Below are positions 54,081 to 64,000 of a stretch of DNA of 64,000 nt, piece after piece. Source of the DNA: Cherax quadricarinatus (Eukaryota; Arthropoda; Malacostraca; Decapoda; Parastacidae); contig NC_091307.1 of the NCBI RefSeq assembly GCF_038502225.1, positions 29,938,346 through 30,002,345 of the forward strand. Reading direction: 5' to 3'. Below the pieces are notes generated by a model that did not search any database, had not been told where the DNA came from, and saw nothing but the letters and a program-made list of their open reading frames with translations. Every line of letters begins with the position of its first letter. Within the stretch, counting starts at the first letter, position 1. A program made the position numbers and the translations under genes.

Positions 54081-54655
54081 CTTTATAAAATGGCATATAT
54101 ATCAGGGAAGCAACACAATGTTTTATCAACTGTAAAGTGTTCACTAAACATGCACGTATAGTAATCAGAAACTGAAATGGCAAGATAAACTACAGAAACA
54201 GGAAGATTCAAACTATAGGTCTGGGAAAGCTGGGACCCTCGGAGATATCTTAAACGCCAGAGCAAAACTAATGGAAACAGTAATGAAGACATTTTGGAGT
54301 TGATATATGAAGCAGCAGAGATAAGGAGACGAGTCAGCAAGACTTCATCGAAACGAAAGTGACATCGTTGACATTAACACGGGGAACAACACTGTGTGCA
54401 GCTATCACTAGTAATTAGGGTTAAGTACCTATTGGAAGTGATGATGTAGAAAAAGTGGAGGATGTGATAAACTGAAAACCTGGCCATAACCAAGTACTAT
54501 GATTTCTTAATTTTTGCTTGAGAAATGCAGTGGGAAAGACAACTGGAGGAGGGAAAAGCCACATATGAGAAGTGTTATGGGACAATAGAAAGGTTCATAA
54601 TAATGAAGAAATTGAAGAAAAACAGAGCATCGATGGTTCAACATACTTTTGATTT
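54080..54655. other. No recognised feature
   Basis: A-rich plus-strand text (for example AAACTGAAATGGCAAGATAA, GAAGAAATTGAAGAAAAACAG) could be old coding sequence, but no family was recognised. Confidence 0.3.
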
Positions 54656-54659
54656 GTTT

Positions 54660-55350
54660 CGAGGGTGGTTCTACAGTCACAGTCCAGTCTTAAGCCAATT
54701 TTCCTTGTTAATTACCTGGCTAACCAGGCTGATACAGTTAAGAGTCAGTGCGCCCACAGCCATGAGAGTCTGGCTGATCTGACACTTGAATTTTTTTTCC
54801 TTTGTTCGGGCAATGTCTAATATTTGCTGGTAGCAATTTAAGTGTCTGGTACCAAGGATGTTGTTAGTTTTTTTTTTTTTTTGGTGCTTATGGTATCCCT
54901 GCTTTTCACTATTTACATTACTCTTCCTACCATCTTTCTCACTACTGTTAGTTATGGTACCGAATACGCAAATTGGAAATTTTACTTTAAATTATCTTTT
55001 ATGTTGTCAGGAATGTTTGTTCCAGCCAGAGTACATTCCAAGTGTTTTAAGATGTTCCCAGTGGTTTACATTTTGTTCGCTATACGGACAGTAAACGATC
55101 TCCGTACCTTCTCCAACTCTGACAGTTCTCTTACTTTTGCTGTATTTGACTCAGGTAAATTATAGGTCATCTGACATAAATATTCAGAACTATTTTACAT
55201 GTTTCTTAGTTCTATGAGGTCCTCCAATGCTTTGTAGTCTCTGCTCCCTTTGAGTTCATTATTTCCCATATCTAAAATTTGTCCCCATCGAACATGGAAC
55301 CTCGGTGACTCCTGTTTGTAATTTCTGTACTTCACAGAGGCGACTTTCAT
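54660..55350 (-). mobile_element. LINE family B, diverged copy
   Basis: Antisense ATTACCTGGCTAACCAGGCTG (54709), CCATGAGAGTCTGGCTGATC (54760), TGCTTTTCACTATTTACATTACTCTTCC (54899) and TGACAGTTCTCTTACTTTTGCTG (55120) follow the order of the 30.6-31.1 kb copy. Frames are broken. Confidence 0.6.
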
Positions 55351-55880
55351 TCTTACTTAGGTATTGTCCGCAATGTATGTGCAGCAGTCCCTAGTTCTCA
55401 TTTTTAGGTGTCTGCTGTGAGGATAAGCAACAATAAAATGACCAAGATAGTGCCTCAATGTTCTGAACTCTGACTTGCTAACACTGCATTCTGTTTCAGG
55501 AATGCAGAGAAACCAAGGGGATTTGCAAGAATGTTTTAAAGAAATAATGAGCACAAGGTGGAAGACAACATTGCAACAATTAGAAAAGTTAAAAGAATGT
55601 ACTGAAGGACATTTTGCGAGTACAGGTCGCAGCCGTTTATCCGAAACTCTTGGGGCCAGAAGTGTTTCGAATTTCAGAATTTCGGATGAAGGGATGGAGA
55701 CCTGTAATATATTACCAAAGACCAAAACTGAATTAAAATTCCATAAAACTACACATGAAAGAAGACAACTTTAAAACACCCAGTGATGTGACCGGAGGAG
55801 GAGATGGGAGTTAACAGAGGATGACAAATATATGAAGGACTTGGTTGATTCAATGAGAGCTTCACAACTGTAAAAAGAGT
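55350..55880. other. Unassigned, with DNA-transposon-like piece
   Basis: GTCGCAGCCGTTTATCCGAAACTC, CCAGAAGTGTTTCGAA and TTTCGGATGAAG (55625-55690) resemble TTATCCGAA/TTCGGAT-type termini of old pogo/Tigger-like non-autonomous elements as I recall them. The rest, including GAGAAACCAAGGGG... near 55505, is unassigned. Confidence 0.3.
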
Positions 55881-55884
55881 AAGA

Positions 55885-56270
55885 CTACCTGGAAGCACTG
55901 ATTTGGGACTAGTCCCAAATCCGCACACGGAAATCACTCCCTACGGAAGCAAGATACTTGCCAGGCGGTGCAACATCCTCCCAATGAAAAGCAGGGATGC
56001 CATGAGCACAGAGTTAAAACAATAAGTGTCAGAAGCCCCAGACTGTTCAACTGCCTCCCAGCAAACATACGAGGAATTACCAACAGACTTCAATAGGGAG
56101 CTGGACAGGCACCTAAAGTCAGTACCTGACCAGCCGGGCTGTAGCTTGTACGTTGGATTGCGTGCGGCCAGCAGTCACAGCCTGGTTGATCAGGCCCTGA
56201 TCCACCGGCAGGCCTGGTCATGGACCGGGCCGCGGGGGTGTTGATCCTCGGAAGATCCTCCAGGTAGACC
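55885..56270 (+). mobile_element. LINE family A, 3' end fragment (copy 8)
   Basis: Sense text: CCGCACACGGAAATCACTCC (PHTEITPY), GCAAGATACTTGCCAGGCGG, GCCCCAGACTGTTCAACTGCC, GACCAGCCGGGCTGTAGCTTGTACG and GGTCATGGACCGGGCCGCGG. A frame of 72 residues (56026-56244) keeps DRHLKSVPDQPGCSLYVGLRAASSHSLVDQALIH. 5'-truncated. Confidence 0.85.
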
Positions 56271-56271
56271 C

Positions 56272-56348
56272 CCTCTCTTTTTCTCTCTCTCCCTCTACCC
56301 TCCTCCCCTCTCTCTACCCTCCCTTCCCCCCCCTCTCTCTCTCTCTAA
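56272..56348. repeat. CT-rich low-complexity tract
   Basis: Polypyrimidine run of CTCTCTCT and CCCTCC words. Confidence 0.9.
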
Positions 56349-56504
56349 GGTTTAATTTTAAATGTGTATCGTTCATCGCACACAAACATGATAATGCTGC
56401 CTAAAGATCTATTATTGGCTAGCTTATACTAGTAAGAAACTGAGTGTCAGTTTGAGTTTTAGTAAGATTATCTATCAGATTATCTGAGTGTGTCTCATGC
56501 TGTT

Positions 56505-57711
56505 TCTTGCTTACCTGGAGGTTATTCCGGGGATCAACGCCCCCGCGGCCCGGTCCATGACCAGGCCTCCCGATGGATCAGGGCCTGATCAACTAGGCTG
56601 TTACTGCTGGCCGCACGCAGTCCAACGTACGAGCCACAGCCCGGCTGATCCGGCACTGACTTTAGGTATCTGTCCAGCTCTCTCTTGAAGGCAGCCAGGG
56701 GTTTATTGGCAATTCCCCTAATGCTTGATGGGAGGCTGTTGAACAGTCTTGGGCCCCGGACACTTATGGTGTTTTCTCTTAGTGTACCAATGGCGCCCCT
56801 ACTTTTTATTGGGGGCATTTTGCATCGCCTGCCCAGTCTTTTACTTTCGTAGGGAGTGATTTCTGTGTGCAGATTTGGGACCATTCCTTCCAAGATTTTC
56901 CAAGTGTAGATTATGATATATCTCTCCCTCTTGCGTTTCAACGAGTACAAGTCAAGTGCTTCCAAGCGTTCCCAGTAGTTAAGGTGCTTGACAGAATTTA
57001 TACGTGCAGTAAAGGATCTCTGTACACTCTCTAGATCTGCGATTTCACCTGCTTTGAATGGAGATGTTAATGTACAGCAGTATTCCAGCCTAGAGAGAAC
57101 AAATGATTTGAAAAGGATCATCATGGGCTTGGCATCTCTCATTTTGAAAGTTCTCATTATCCATCCTATCATTTTCTTTGCACGTGCGATCGTGGCACTG
57201 TTGTGATCCTTGAAAGTGAGATCCTCAGACATTACTACTCCCAGGTCCCTTCCATTATTTTTCCGCTCTATTGTATGGCCGGAGTCAGTAGTATACTCTG
57301 TTCTAGTTATTATCTCCTCCAGTTTTCCATAACGGAGTAGTTGGAATTTGTCCTCATTGAACATCATATTGTTTACCGTTGCCCACTGGAAAACTTTGTT
57401 TATATCTTCTTGGAGGTTAACCGTGTCCTCAGCAGATGACAGCCTCATGCAGATCCTAGTATCATCCGCAAAGGATGATACGGTGCTGTGGTGTATATCT
57501 CTGTTTATGTCTGATATGAGGATAAGGAATAAGATGGGGGCGAGTACTGTGCCTTGTGGAACAGAGCTCTTCACTATGGCAGCCTCCGATTTAACTCTGT
57601 TGACCACTACTCTTTGTGTTCGATTTGTTAGGAAGTTGAAGATCCATCTCCCCACTTTCCCAGTTATTCCTTTAGCACGTATTTTATGGGCTATTACGCC
57701 ATGATCGCTTG
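56505..57711 (-). mobile_element. LINE family A, copy 9, 5'-truncated
   Basis: Nearly identical to copy 7 over its whole length, but truncated in the RT at 57711 (GCGATCATGGCGTAATAGCC). Beyond that lies unrelated sequence starting TTGAATAAAGTTCC. The 3' end is GGTTATTCCGGGGATCAACG. Confidence 0.92.
56534..57655 (-). CDS. LINE A RT C-terminal half, uninterrupted frame
   Basis: 373 residues open from MGRWIFNFLTNRTQRVVVNRVKSE. It contains SSVPQGTVLAPILFLILISDIN near 29-50, SSFADDTRICMRLSSAED near 59-76 (catalytic FADD) and the full post-RT region through KSRGAIGTLRENTISVRGPRLFNSLPSSIRG to the terminal DQPGCGSYVGLRAASSNSLVDQALIHREAWSWTGPRGR. The first catalytic Asp and the fingers are missing because the copy is 5'-truncated, so it cannot be active, but the intact frame shows it is young. 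It is the best reference in the window for the family A C-terminus. Confidence 0.75.
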   Translation of the reverse strand: MGRWIFNFLTNRTQRVVVNRVKSEAAIVKSSVPQGTVLAPILFLILISDINRDIHHSTVSSFADDTRICMRLSSAEDTVNLQEDINKVFQWATVNNMMFNEDKFQLLRYGKLEEIITRTEYTTDSGHTIERKNNGRDLGVVMSEDLTFKDHNSATIARAKKMIGWIMRTFKMRDAKPMMILFKSFVLSRLEYCCTLTSPFKAGEIADLESVQRSFTARINSVKHLNYWERLEALDLYSLKRKRERYIIIYTWKILEGMVPNLHTEITPYESKRLGRRCKMPPIKSRGAIGTLRENTISVRGPRLFNSLPSSIRGIANKPLAAFKRELDRYLKSVPDQPGCGSYVGLRAASSNSLVDQALIHREAWSWTGPRGR

Positions 57712-58175
57712 AATAAAGTTCCAGTAAATTATTTTATTAAAGGTTCTGTGGTTTCGAATTCAAAAGTCTGGACCCCCTAAATACCTCTTAGAATAACACG
57801 AATATAAACGTCAGATAATTAAACTTACCCTGAATTCCTGGTACAGGTGTGGTGATACGTAAGGCGCACCCTGCCGCTAATGACTTGCTGAGACGATTTC
57901 CGCGAGCGACTAGTAAACAGAGGTGAACTCTCTTACGAGGGCCAACAATGCAATCATAGGAAGTCTATGACTTATTCTTGTGTATTTATCTTTATTAAAC
58001 TGCCACCACCTTACAATTAATTACCCATTAAAACCCTCAGGAGCATTCAGAGGATACAAATATATCCATGTAAACTAATGCCTAAAAACAACTTAATGCA
58101 CAATCATAAATCTAGTTTACACTTGTCATCAGCAGTAATACACAAGTGTTAATTTAAGCCGAAGTGGTGATCTGT
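57712..58175. other. No recognised feature
   Basis: AT-rich sequence without shared repeats. Confidence 0.3.
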
Positions 58176-58179
58176 TTAT

Positions 58180-58625
58180 CATTACCACTGGTACAACACA
58201 CCAGCTACCCACACCACCACTGGTACAACACACCAGCTACCCACACCACCACTGGTACAACACACCAGCTACCCACACCACCACTGGTACAACACACCAG
58301 CTACCCACACCACCGCTGGTACAACACCAGCGACCCACACCACCGCTGGTACAACACCAGCGACCCACACCACCGCTGGTACAACACCAGCGACCCACAC
58401 CACCGCTGGTACAACACCAGCGACCCACACCACCACTGGTACAACACCAGCAACCCACACCACCACTGGTACAACACCAGCAACCCACACCACTGGTACA
58501 CCACCAGCAACCCACACCACTGGTACACCACCAGCAACCCACACCACTGTTACAACACACTAACCACCCACACCACCACTAGTACAACACTAGCCACCCA
58601 CACCACCACTGGTACAACACTGAGG
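58180..58625. repeat. ~30-bp minisatellite
   Basis: About 15 units built on CACCAC(C/G)(A/G)CTGGTACAACACCAGC and (A/G)ACCCACA, 27-32 bp, with a gradient of variants (CAGCTACC, CAGCGACC, CAGCAACC, AGCCACC). Confidence 0.93.
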
Positions 58626-58894
58626 CTTACATCTTTCTCCCGGAGAGCCCCAGCCCCAGGGGCATCCCAGTGCTCTGGCACTTCCTGTCATGCTGCCCAT
58701 GGAGTGGGGCGTTAGGGCAGGGGATGGGATGGAGGGAGGAGTGGAAGGAACTGGTGTGGAAGGGGAGGGGAGGGGATGTAGATGACAAAGGGAGGGGTCT
58801 CCTTGATGACGTGGCCACTCAGCTCCCCGCTCGTACCGTTGCTTTCTCTCCCCCCTCTCATACCCCCCTATACAACCTTCCCCAAGTCCCTCCA

Positions 58895-59068
58895 CATACT
58901 GTGATATACCTTTGATGGGTTTCAAAAATTTTCGTACTTCTGCAGCCTGGTCTTGGGCCCGGCTTGTCTGGTGTTTGCCTGGTCAACCAGGCTATTCTTG
59001 CTGGAGGTCCACTGGCCCACATCCGCCAGGGACTGGCTGATCCGGTACTACCAAATATCTTCCCCACC
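58895..59068 (-). mobile_element. LINE family B, 3' end
   Basis: Antisense GATATACCTTTGATGGGTTTC (the 3' tip), GGGCCCGGCTTGTCTGGTG, CTGGTCAACCAGGCTATTC and CCACTGGCCCACATCCGCC. Confidence 0.8.
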
Positions 59069-59281
59069 ACACCACTACTTCACACCAAGTTACCTCTCTA
59101 CATTAACAGGTTCCTTCACCGCCCCTCCCCCACACCTTTTCATTTTGACTGACGGATGTTATAGTGGACTGGCTTAGGAATGATTTTAAGTACCTTTACC
59201 AGCTTAGCGTATATTATATATGTATATGCAATAAGATCACAGTAAGCAGGTGATATCAGAATATACAAAACAACCACTGTG

Positions 59282-60304
<1,023 letters not shown>

Positions 60305-60731
60305 ATTTTTTTTTTATTATCACACTGGCCGATTCCCACCAAGGCAGGGTGGCCCGAAAAAGAAAAACTTTCACCATCATTCACTCCATCACTGTCTTGC
60401 CAGAAGGGTGCTTTACACTACAGTTTTTAAACTGCAACATTAACACCCCTCCTTCAGAGTGCAGGCACTGTACTTCCCATCTCCAGGACTCAAGTCCGGC
60501 CTGCCGGTTTCCCTGAACCCCTTCATAAATGTTACTTTGCTCACACTCCAACAGCACGTCAAGTATTAAAAACCATTTGTCTCCATTCACTCCTATCAAA
60601 CACGCTCACGCATGCCCGCTGAAAGTCCAAGCCCCTCGCACACAAAACCTCCTTTACCCCCTCCCTCCAACCTTTCCTAGGCCGACCCCTACCCCGCCAT
60701 CCTTCCACTACAGACTGATACACTCTTGAAG

Positions 60732-61206
60732 TTATTCTGTTTCGCTCCATTCTCTCCACTGTCCGAACCACCTCAACAACCCTTCCTCAGCCCTCTGGAC
60801 AACAGTTTTGGTAATCCCGCACCTCCTCCTAACTTCCAAACTACGAATTCTCTGCATTATATTCACACCATTCATTGCTCTCAAGACATGACATCTCCAC
60901 TGCCTCCAGCCTTCTCCTCGCTGCAACATTCATCACCCATGCTTCACACCCATGTAAGAGCGTTGGTAAAACTATACTCTCATACATTCCCCTCTTTGCC
61001 TCCAAGGACAAAGTTCTTTGTCTCCACAGACTCCTAAGTGCACCACTCACCCTTTTCCCCTCATCAATTCTATGATTCACCTCATCTTTCATAGACCCAT
61101 CCGCTGACACGTCCACTCCCAAATATCTGAATACATTCACCTCCTCCATACTCTCTCCCTCCAATCTGATATCCAATCTTTCATCACCTAATCTTTTTAT
61201 CCTCAT
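60732..61206 (-). pseudogene. RTE C-terminal region
   Basis: Frames 61206-60841 and 60929-60732 read MRIKRLGDERLDIRLEGESMEEVNVFRYLGVDVSADGSMKDEVNHRIDEGKRVSGALRSLWRQRTLSLEAKRGMYESIVLPTLLHGCEAWVMN, then in another frame RCGITKTVVQRAEEGLLRWFGQWREWSE. F-YLG and LLRW-GH-type motifs are the landmarks after RTE/BovB-like RTs. A stop interrupts at about 60840. Confidence 0.75.
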
Positions 61207-61218
61207 AACCTTACTCTT

Positions 61219-62131
61219 TCATGTATTCACTTTTAATTTTCTTCTTTTGCACACCCTACCAAATTCATCCACCAATCTCTGCAACTTCTCTTCAGAATCT
61301 CCCAAGAGCACAGTGTCATCAGCAAAGAGCAACTGTGACAACTCCCACTTTATGTGTGATTCTTTATCTTTTAACTCCACGCCTCTTGCCAAGACCCTCG
61401 CATTTACTTCTCTTACAACCCCATCTATAAATATATTAAACAACCACGGTGACATCACACATCCTTGTCTAAGGCCTACTTTTACTGGGAAATAATTTCC
61501 CTCTTTCCTATGTACTCTAACTTGAGCCTCACTATCCTCGTAAAAACTCTTCACTGCTTTCAGTAACCTACCTCCTACACCTGCAACATCTGCCACATTG
61601 CCCCCCTATCCACCCTGTCATACGCCTTTTCCAAATCCATAAATGCCACAAAGACCTCTTTAGCCTTATCTAAATACTGTTCACTTATATGTTTCACTGT
61701 AAACACCTGGTCCACACACCCCCTACCTTTCCTAAAGCCTCCTTGTTCATCTGCTATCCTATTCTCCGTCTTACTCTTAATTCTTTCAATAATAACTCTA
61801 CCATACACTTTGCCAGGTATACTCAACAGACTTATCCCCCTATAATTTTTGCACTCTCTTTTATCCCCTTTGCCTTTATACAAAGGAACTATGCATGCTC
61901 TCTGCCAATCCCTAGGTACCTTACCCTCTTCCATACATTTATTAAATAATTGCACCAACCACTCCAAAACTATATCCCCACCTGCTTTTAACATTTCTAT
62001 CTTTATCCCATCAATCTCGGCTGCCTTACCCCCTTTCATTTTACCTACTGCCTCACGAACTTCCCCCACACTCACAACCCCCTTTCATTTTACCCACTGC
62101 CTCACGAACTTCCCCCACACTCACAACTGGC
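61219..62131 (-). pseudogene. RTE reverse transcriptase, frameshifted
   Basis: Frame 62075-61575 has KAAEIDGIKIEMLKAGGD, IVPLYKGKGDKRECKNYRGISLLSIPGKVYGRVIIERI, GGFRKGRGCVDQVFTVKHISEQ and FVAFMDLEKAYDRVDR (first catalytic Asp in FMDLEKAYD). The next frame 61596-61219 has VGLRQGCVMSPWLFNIFIDGVV and LLFADDTVLLGDSEEKLQ (catalytic FADD). The shift lies near 61590 in a CCCCCC run, so all catalytic residues exist but in two frames. Confidence 0.85.
62029..62126. repeat. 49-bp tandem duplication within RTE RT
   Basis: The block from CCCCCTTTCATTTTACC to CACACTCACAA occurs twice in direct succession with one substitution (CCTACTG/CCCACTG). 49 is not a multiple of three, so it shifts the frame between the linker and RT. 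Confidence 0.88.
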
Positions 62132-62378
62132 TCTTCCTCACTCCTAGAAGATGTTGTTCCTCCTTGCCCTATACACGAAATCACAGCTCCCCTATCTTCA
62201 TCAACATTTAACAATTCCTCAAAATATTCCCTCCATCTTCCCAATACCTCTAACTCTCCATTTAATAACTCTCCTCTCCTATTTTTAACTGACAAATCCA
62301 TTTGTTCTCTAGGCTTTCTTAACTTGTTAATCTCACTCAAAAACTTTCTTATTTTCAACAAAATTTGTTGATAACATC

Positions 62379-63457
62379 TCACCCACTCTCATTTGCTCTC
62401 TTTTTACATTGCTTCACCACTCTCTTAACCTCTCTCTTTTTCTCCATATACTCTTCCCTCCTTGCATCACTTCTACTTTGTAAAAACTTCTCATATGCTA
62501 ACTTTTTCTCCCTTACTACTCTCTTCACATCATCATTCCACCAATCGCTCCTCTTCCCTCCTGCACCCACTTTCCTGTAACCACAAACTTCTGCTGAACA
62601 CTAACACTACATTTTTAAACCTACCCCATACCTCTTCGACCCCATTGCCTATGCTCTCATTAGCCCATCTATCCTCCAATAGCTGTTTATATCTTACCCT
62701 AACTGCCTCCTCTTTTAGTTTATAAACCTTAACCTCTCTCTTCCCTGATGCTTCTATTCTCCTTGTATCCCATCTACCTTTTACTCTCAGTGTAGCTACA
62801 ACTAGGAAGTGATCTGATATATCTGTGGCCCCTCTATAAACATGTACATCCTGAAGTCTACTCAACAGTCTTATCTACCAATACATAATCCAACAAACTA
62901 CTGTCATTTCGCCCTACATCATATCTTGTATACTTATTTATCCTCTTTTTCTTAAAATATGTATTACCTATAACTAAACCCCTTTCTATACAAAGTTCAA
63001 ACTTACCTACCACACCCTCTCTAAAAGTTTCTCCTACTTTAGCATTCAGGTCCCCTACCACAATTACTCTCTCACTTGGTTCAAAGGCTCCTATACATTC
63101 ACTTAACATCTCCCAAAATCTCTCTCTCTCCTCTGCATTCCTCTCTTCTCCAGGTGCATACACGCTTATTATGACCCACTTCTCACATCCAACCTTTACT
63201 TTAATCCAAATAATTCTTGAATTTACACATTCATATTCTCTTTTCTCCTTCCATAACTGATCATTCAACATTACTGCTACCCCTTCCTTTGCTCTAACTC
63301 TCTCAGATACTCCAGATTTAATCCCATTTATTTCCCCCCACCGAAACTCCCCTACCCCCTTCAGCTTTGTTTCGCTTAGGGCCAGGACATCCAACTTCTT
63401 TTCATTCATAACATCAGCAACCATCTGTTTCTTGTCATCCGCACTACATCCACGCAC
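62379..63457 (-). pseudogene. RTE endonuclease (APE-type) and linker
   Basis: Frame 63457-62858 has LDVLALSETKLKG (catalytic Glu in SETK), EGVAVMLND, VISVYAPGEERN, RVIVVGDLNAKVGE (GDLNAKVG motif) and YDVGRNDSSLLDYVLVDK. After a one-base shift, 62865-62533 starts MSRLQDVHVYRGATDISDHFLVVATL, containing the SDHFLV catalytic His motif. The linker 62570-62379 reads KRSDWWNDDVKRVVREKKLAYEKFLQ. The domain is complete apart from the frameshift. Confidence 0.85.
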
Positions 63458-63882
63458 ATTTAAGCATCCCAGTTTTATAAGGTTTTTCTTCTTCTCTTTT
63501 TTAGTAAATGTCTACAGGAGAAGGGGTTACTAGCCCATTGCTCCCGGCATTTTAGTCGCCTCATACGACACGCATGGCTTACGGAGGAAAGATTCTTTTC
63601 CACTTCCCCATGTTCAATAGAAGAAATAAAGAGGAACAAGAGCTATTTAGAAAAAGGAGAAAAACCTAGATGTATGTATATATATGTATGCATGTGCGTG
63701 TCTGTGAAGTGTGACCAAAGTGTAAGTAGGAGTAGCAAGATATCCCTGTTATCTAGCGTGTTTATGAGAGAAAAAGAAACCAGCAATCCTACCATCATGC
63801 AAAACAGTTACAGGTTTCTGTTTCACAGTCATCTGGCAGGAAGGTAGTACTTCCTGGGTGGTTGCTGTCTACCAACCTACTA

Positions 63883-63989
<107 letters not shown>

Positions 63990-64000
63990 CAGGTACAAAG

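Noticed and set aside
58237..58560. Cys/Trp/Gly-rich small proteins
   Set aside because: All frames of a 30-bp minisatellite are open; the apparent Cys spacing is simply the repeat period.

Overview
This window looks like non-genic DNA from a decapod crustacean, probably a crayfish or relative. That placement rests on my recollection of the repeat families, not on a search. I see no prokaryotic gene structure, no convincing host protein-coding exon and no canonical single-copy RNA gene. Nearly everything recognisable is a mobile-element fragment, a microsatellite or a minisatellite, and most long open frames are low-complexity repeats read as protein.

Mobile elements. At least five non-LTR (LINE) lineages occur; the letters are mine. 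Family A (CR1/Jockey-like; RT with FADD, 3' end coding a PGCGSYVGLRAASSNSLVDQA-like tail) has pieces at 2.1-3.4, 10.5-13.4, 15.8-17.0, 20.1, 27.7-29.8, 42.2, 48.1-50.5, 55.9-56.3 and 56.5-57.7 kb. Family B, a relative of A, is at 30.6, 33.0, 33.2, 38.4-39.4, 44.5, 53.8, 54.7 and 58.9 kb. Family C has the best-preserved RT frame (45.46-47.40 kb), plus copies at 30.2-31.8 and 44.9-45.3 kb; its copies adjoin (AC)n runs. Family D is CR1-like with a TTCTTATG-type 3' tail (21.3-22.9, 34.4-35.3, 36.4, 6.7-6.9, 42.6 kb). An RTE-clade element is nearly full length at 60.3-63.9 kb, with fragments at 6.3-6.7 and 34.6-34.9 kb. There is also an orphan LINE ORF1 with zinc knuckles (17.6-19.3 kb) and a LINE 3' coding end at 39.8-40.1 kb.

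A Penelope-like element (PLE; RT with YVDD plus GIY-YIG nuclease) lies at 36.8-38.4 kb, beside a second GIY-YIG fragment. Its 3' side carries a hammerhead-like motif. The same motif recurs, usually as head-to-head inverted pairs, in about a dozen hairpin elements (5.7-6.2, 29.2-29.6, 32.1-32.4, 33.5-33.9, 34.2-34.4, 35.3-35.6, 40.5-41.3, 42.35-42.5, 43.1-43.55, 44.1-44.5 kb; related forms at 17.4, 19.4, 27.3, 28.1 and 38.5 kb). Several have exact 11-15 bp target-site duplications. I consider these hairpins, with self-complementary ends that could fold as type I hammerheads, the most interesting system here.

Satellites and low complexity. A 35-bp satellite with an internal dyad spans 23.3-25.3 kb; a GGT/GAC array spans 25.5-26.7 kb; a 22-bp minisatellite (50.5-53.2 kb) is joined to the endonuclease region of a family A LINE; a 24-bp array is at 53.3-53.6 kb and a ~30-bp array at 58.2-58.6 kb. 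(TA)n, (GA)n, (TG)n and (AGT)n runs punctuate the window and often sit exactly at element boundaries. Short SINE-like repeats (tRNA-derived inverted pair at 0.9-1.2 kb; a 164-bp element with an AAT tail and 13-bp duplication at 22.7 kb) complete the picture. Stretches with no recognisable feature are noted as such.
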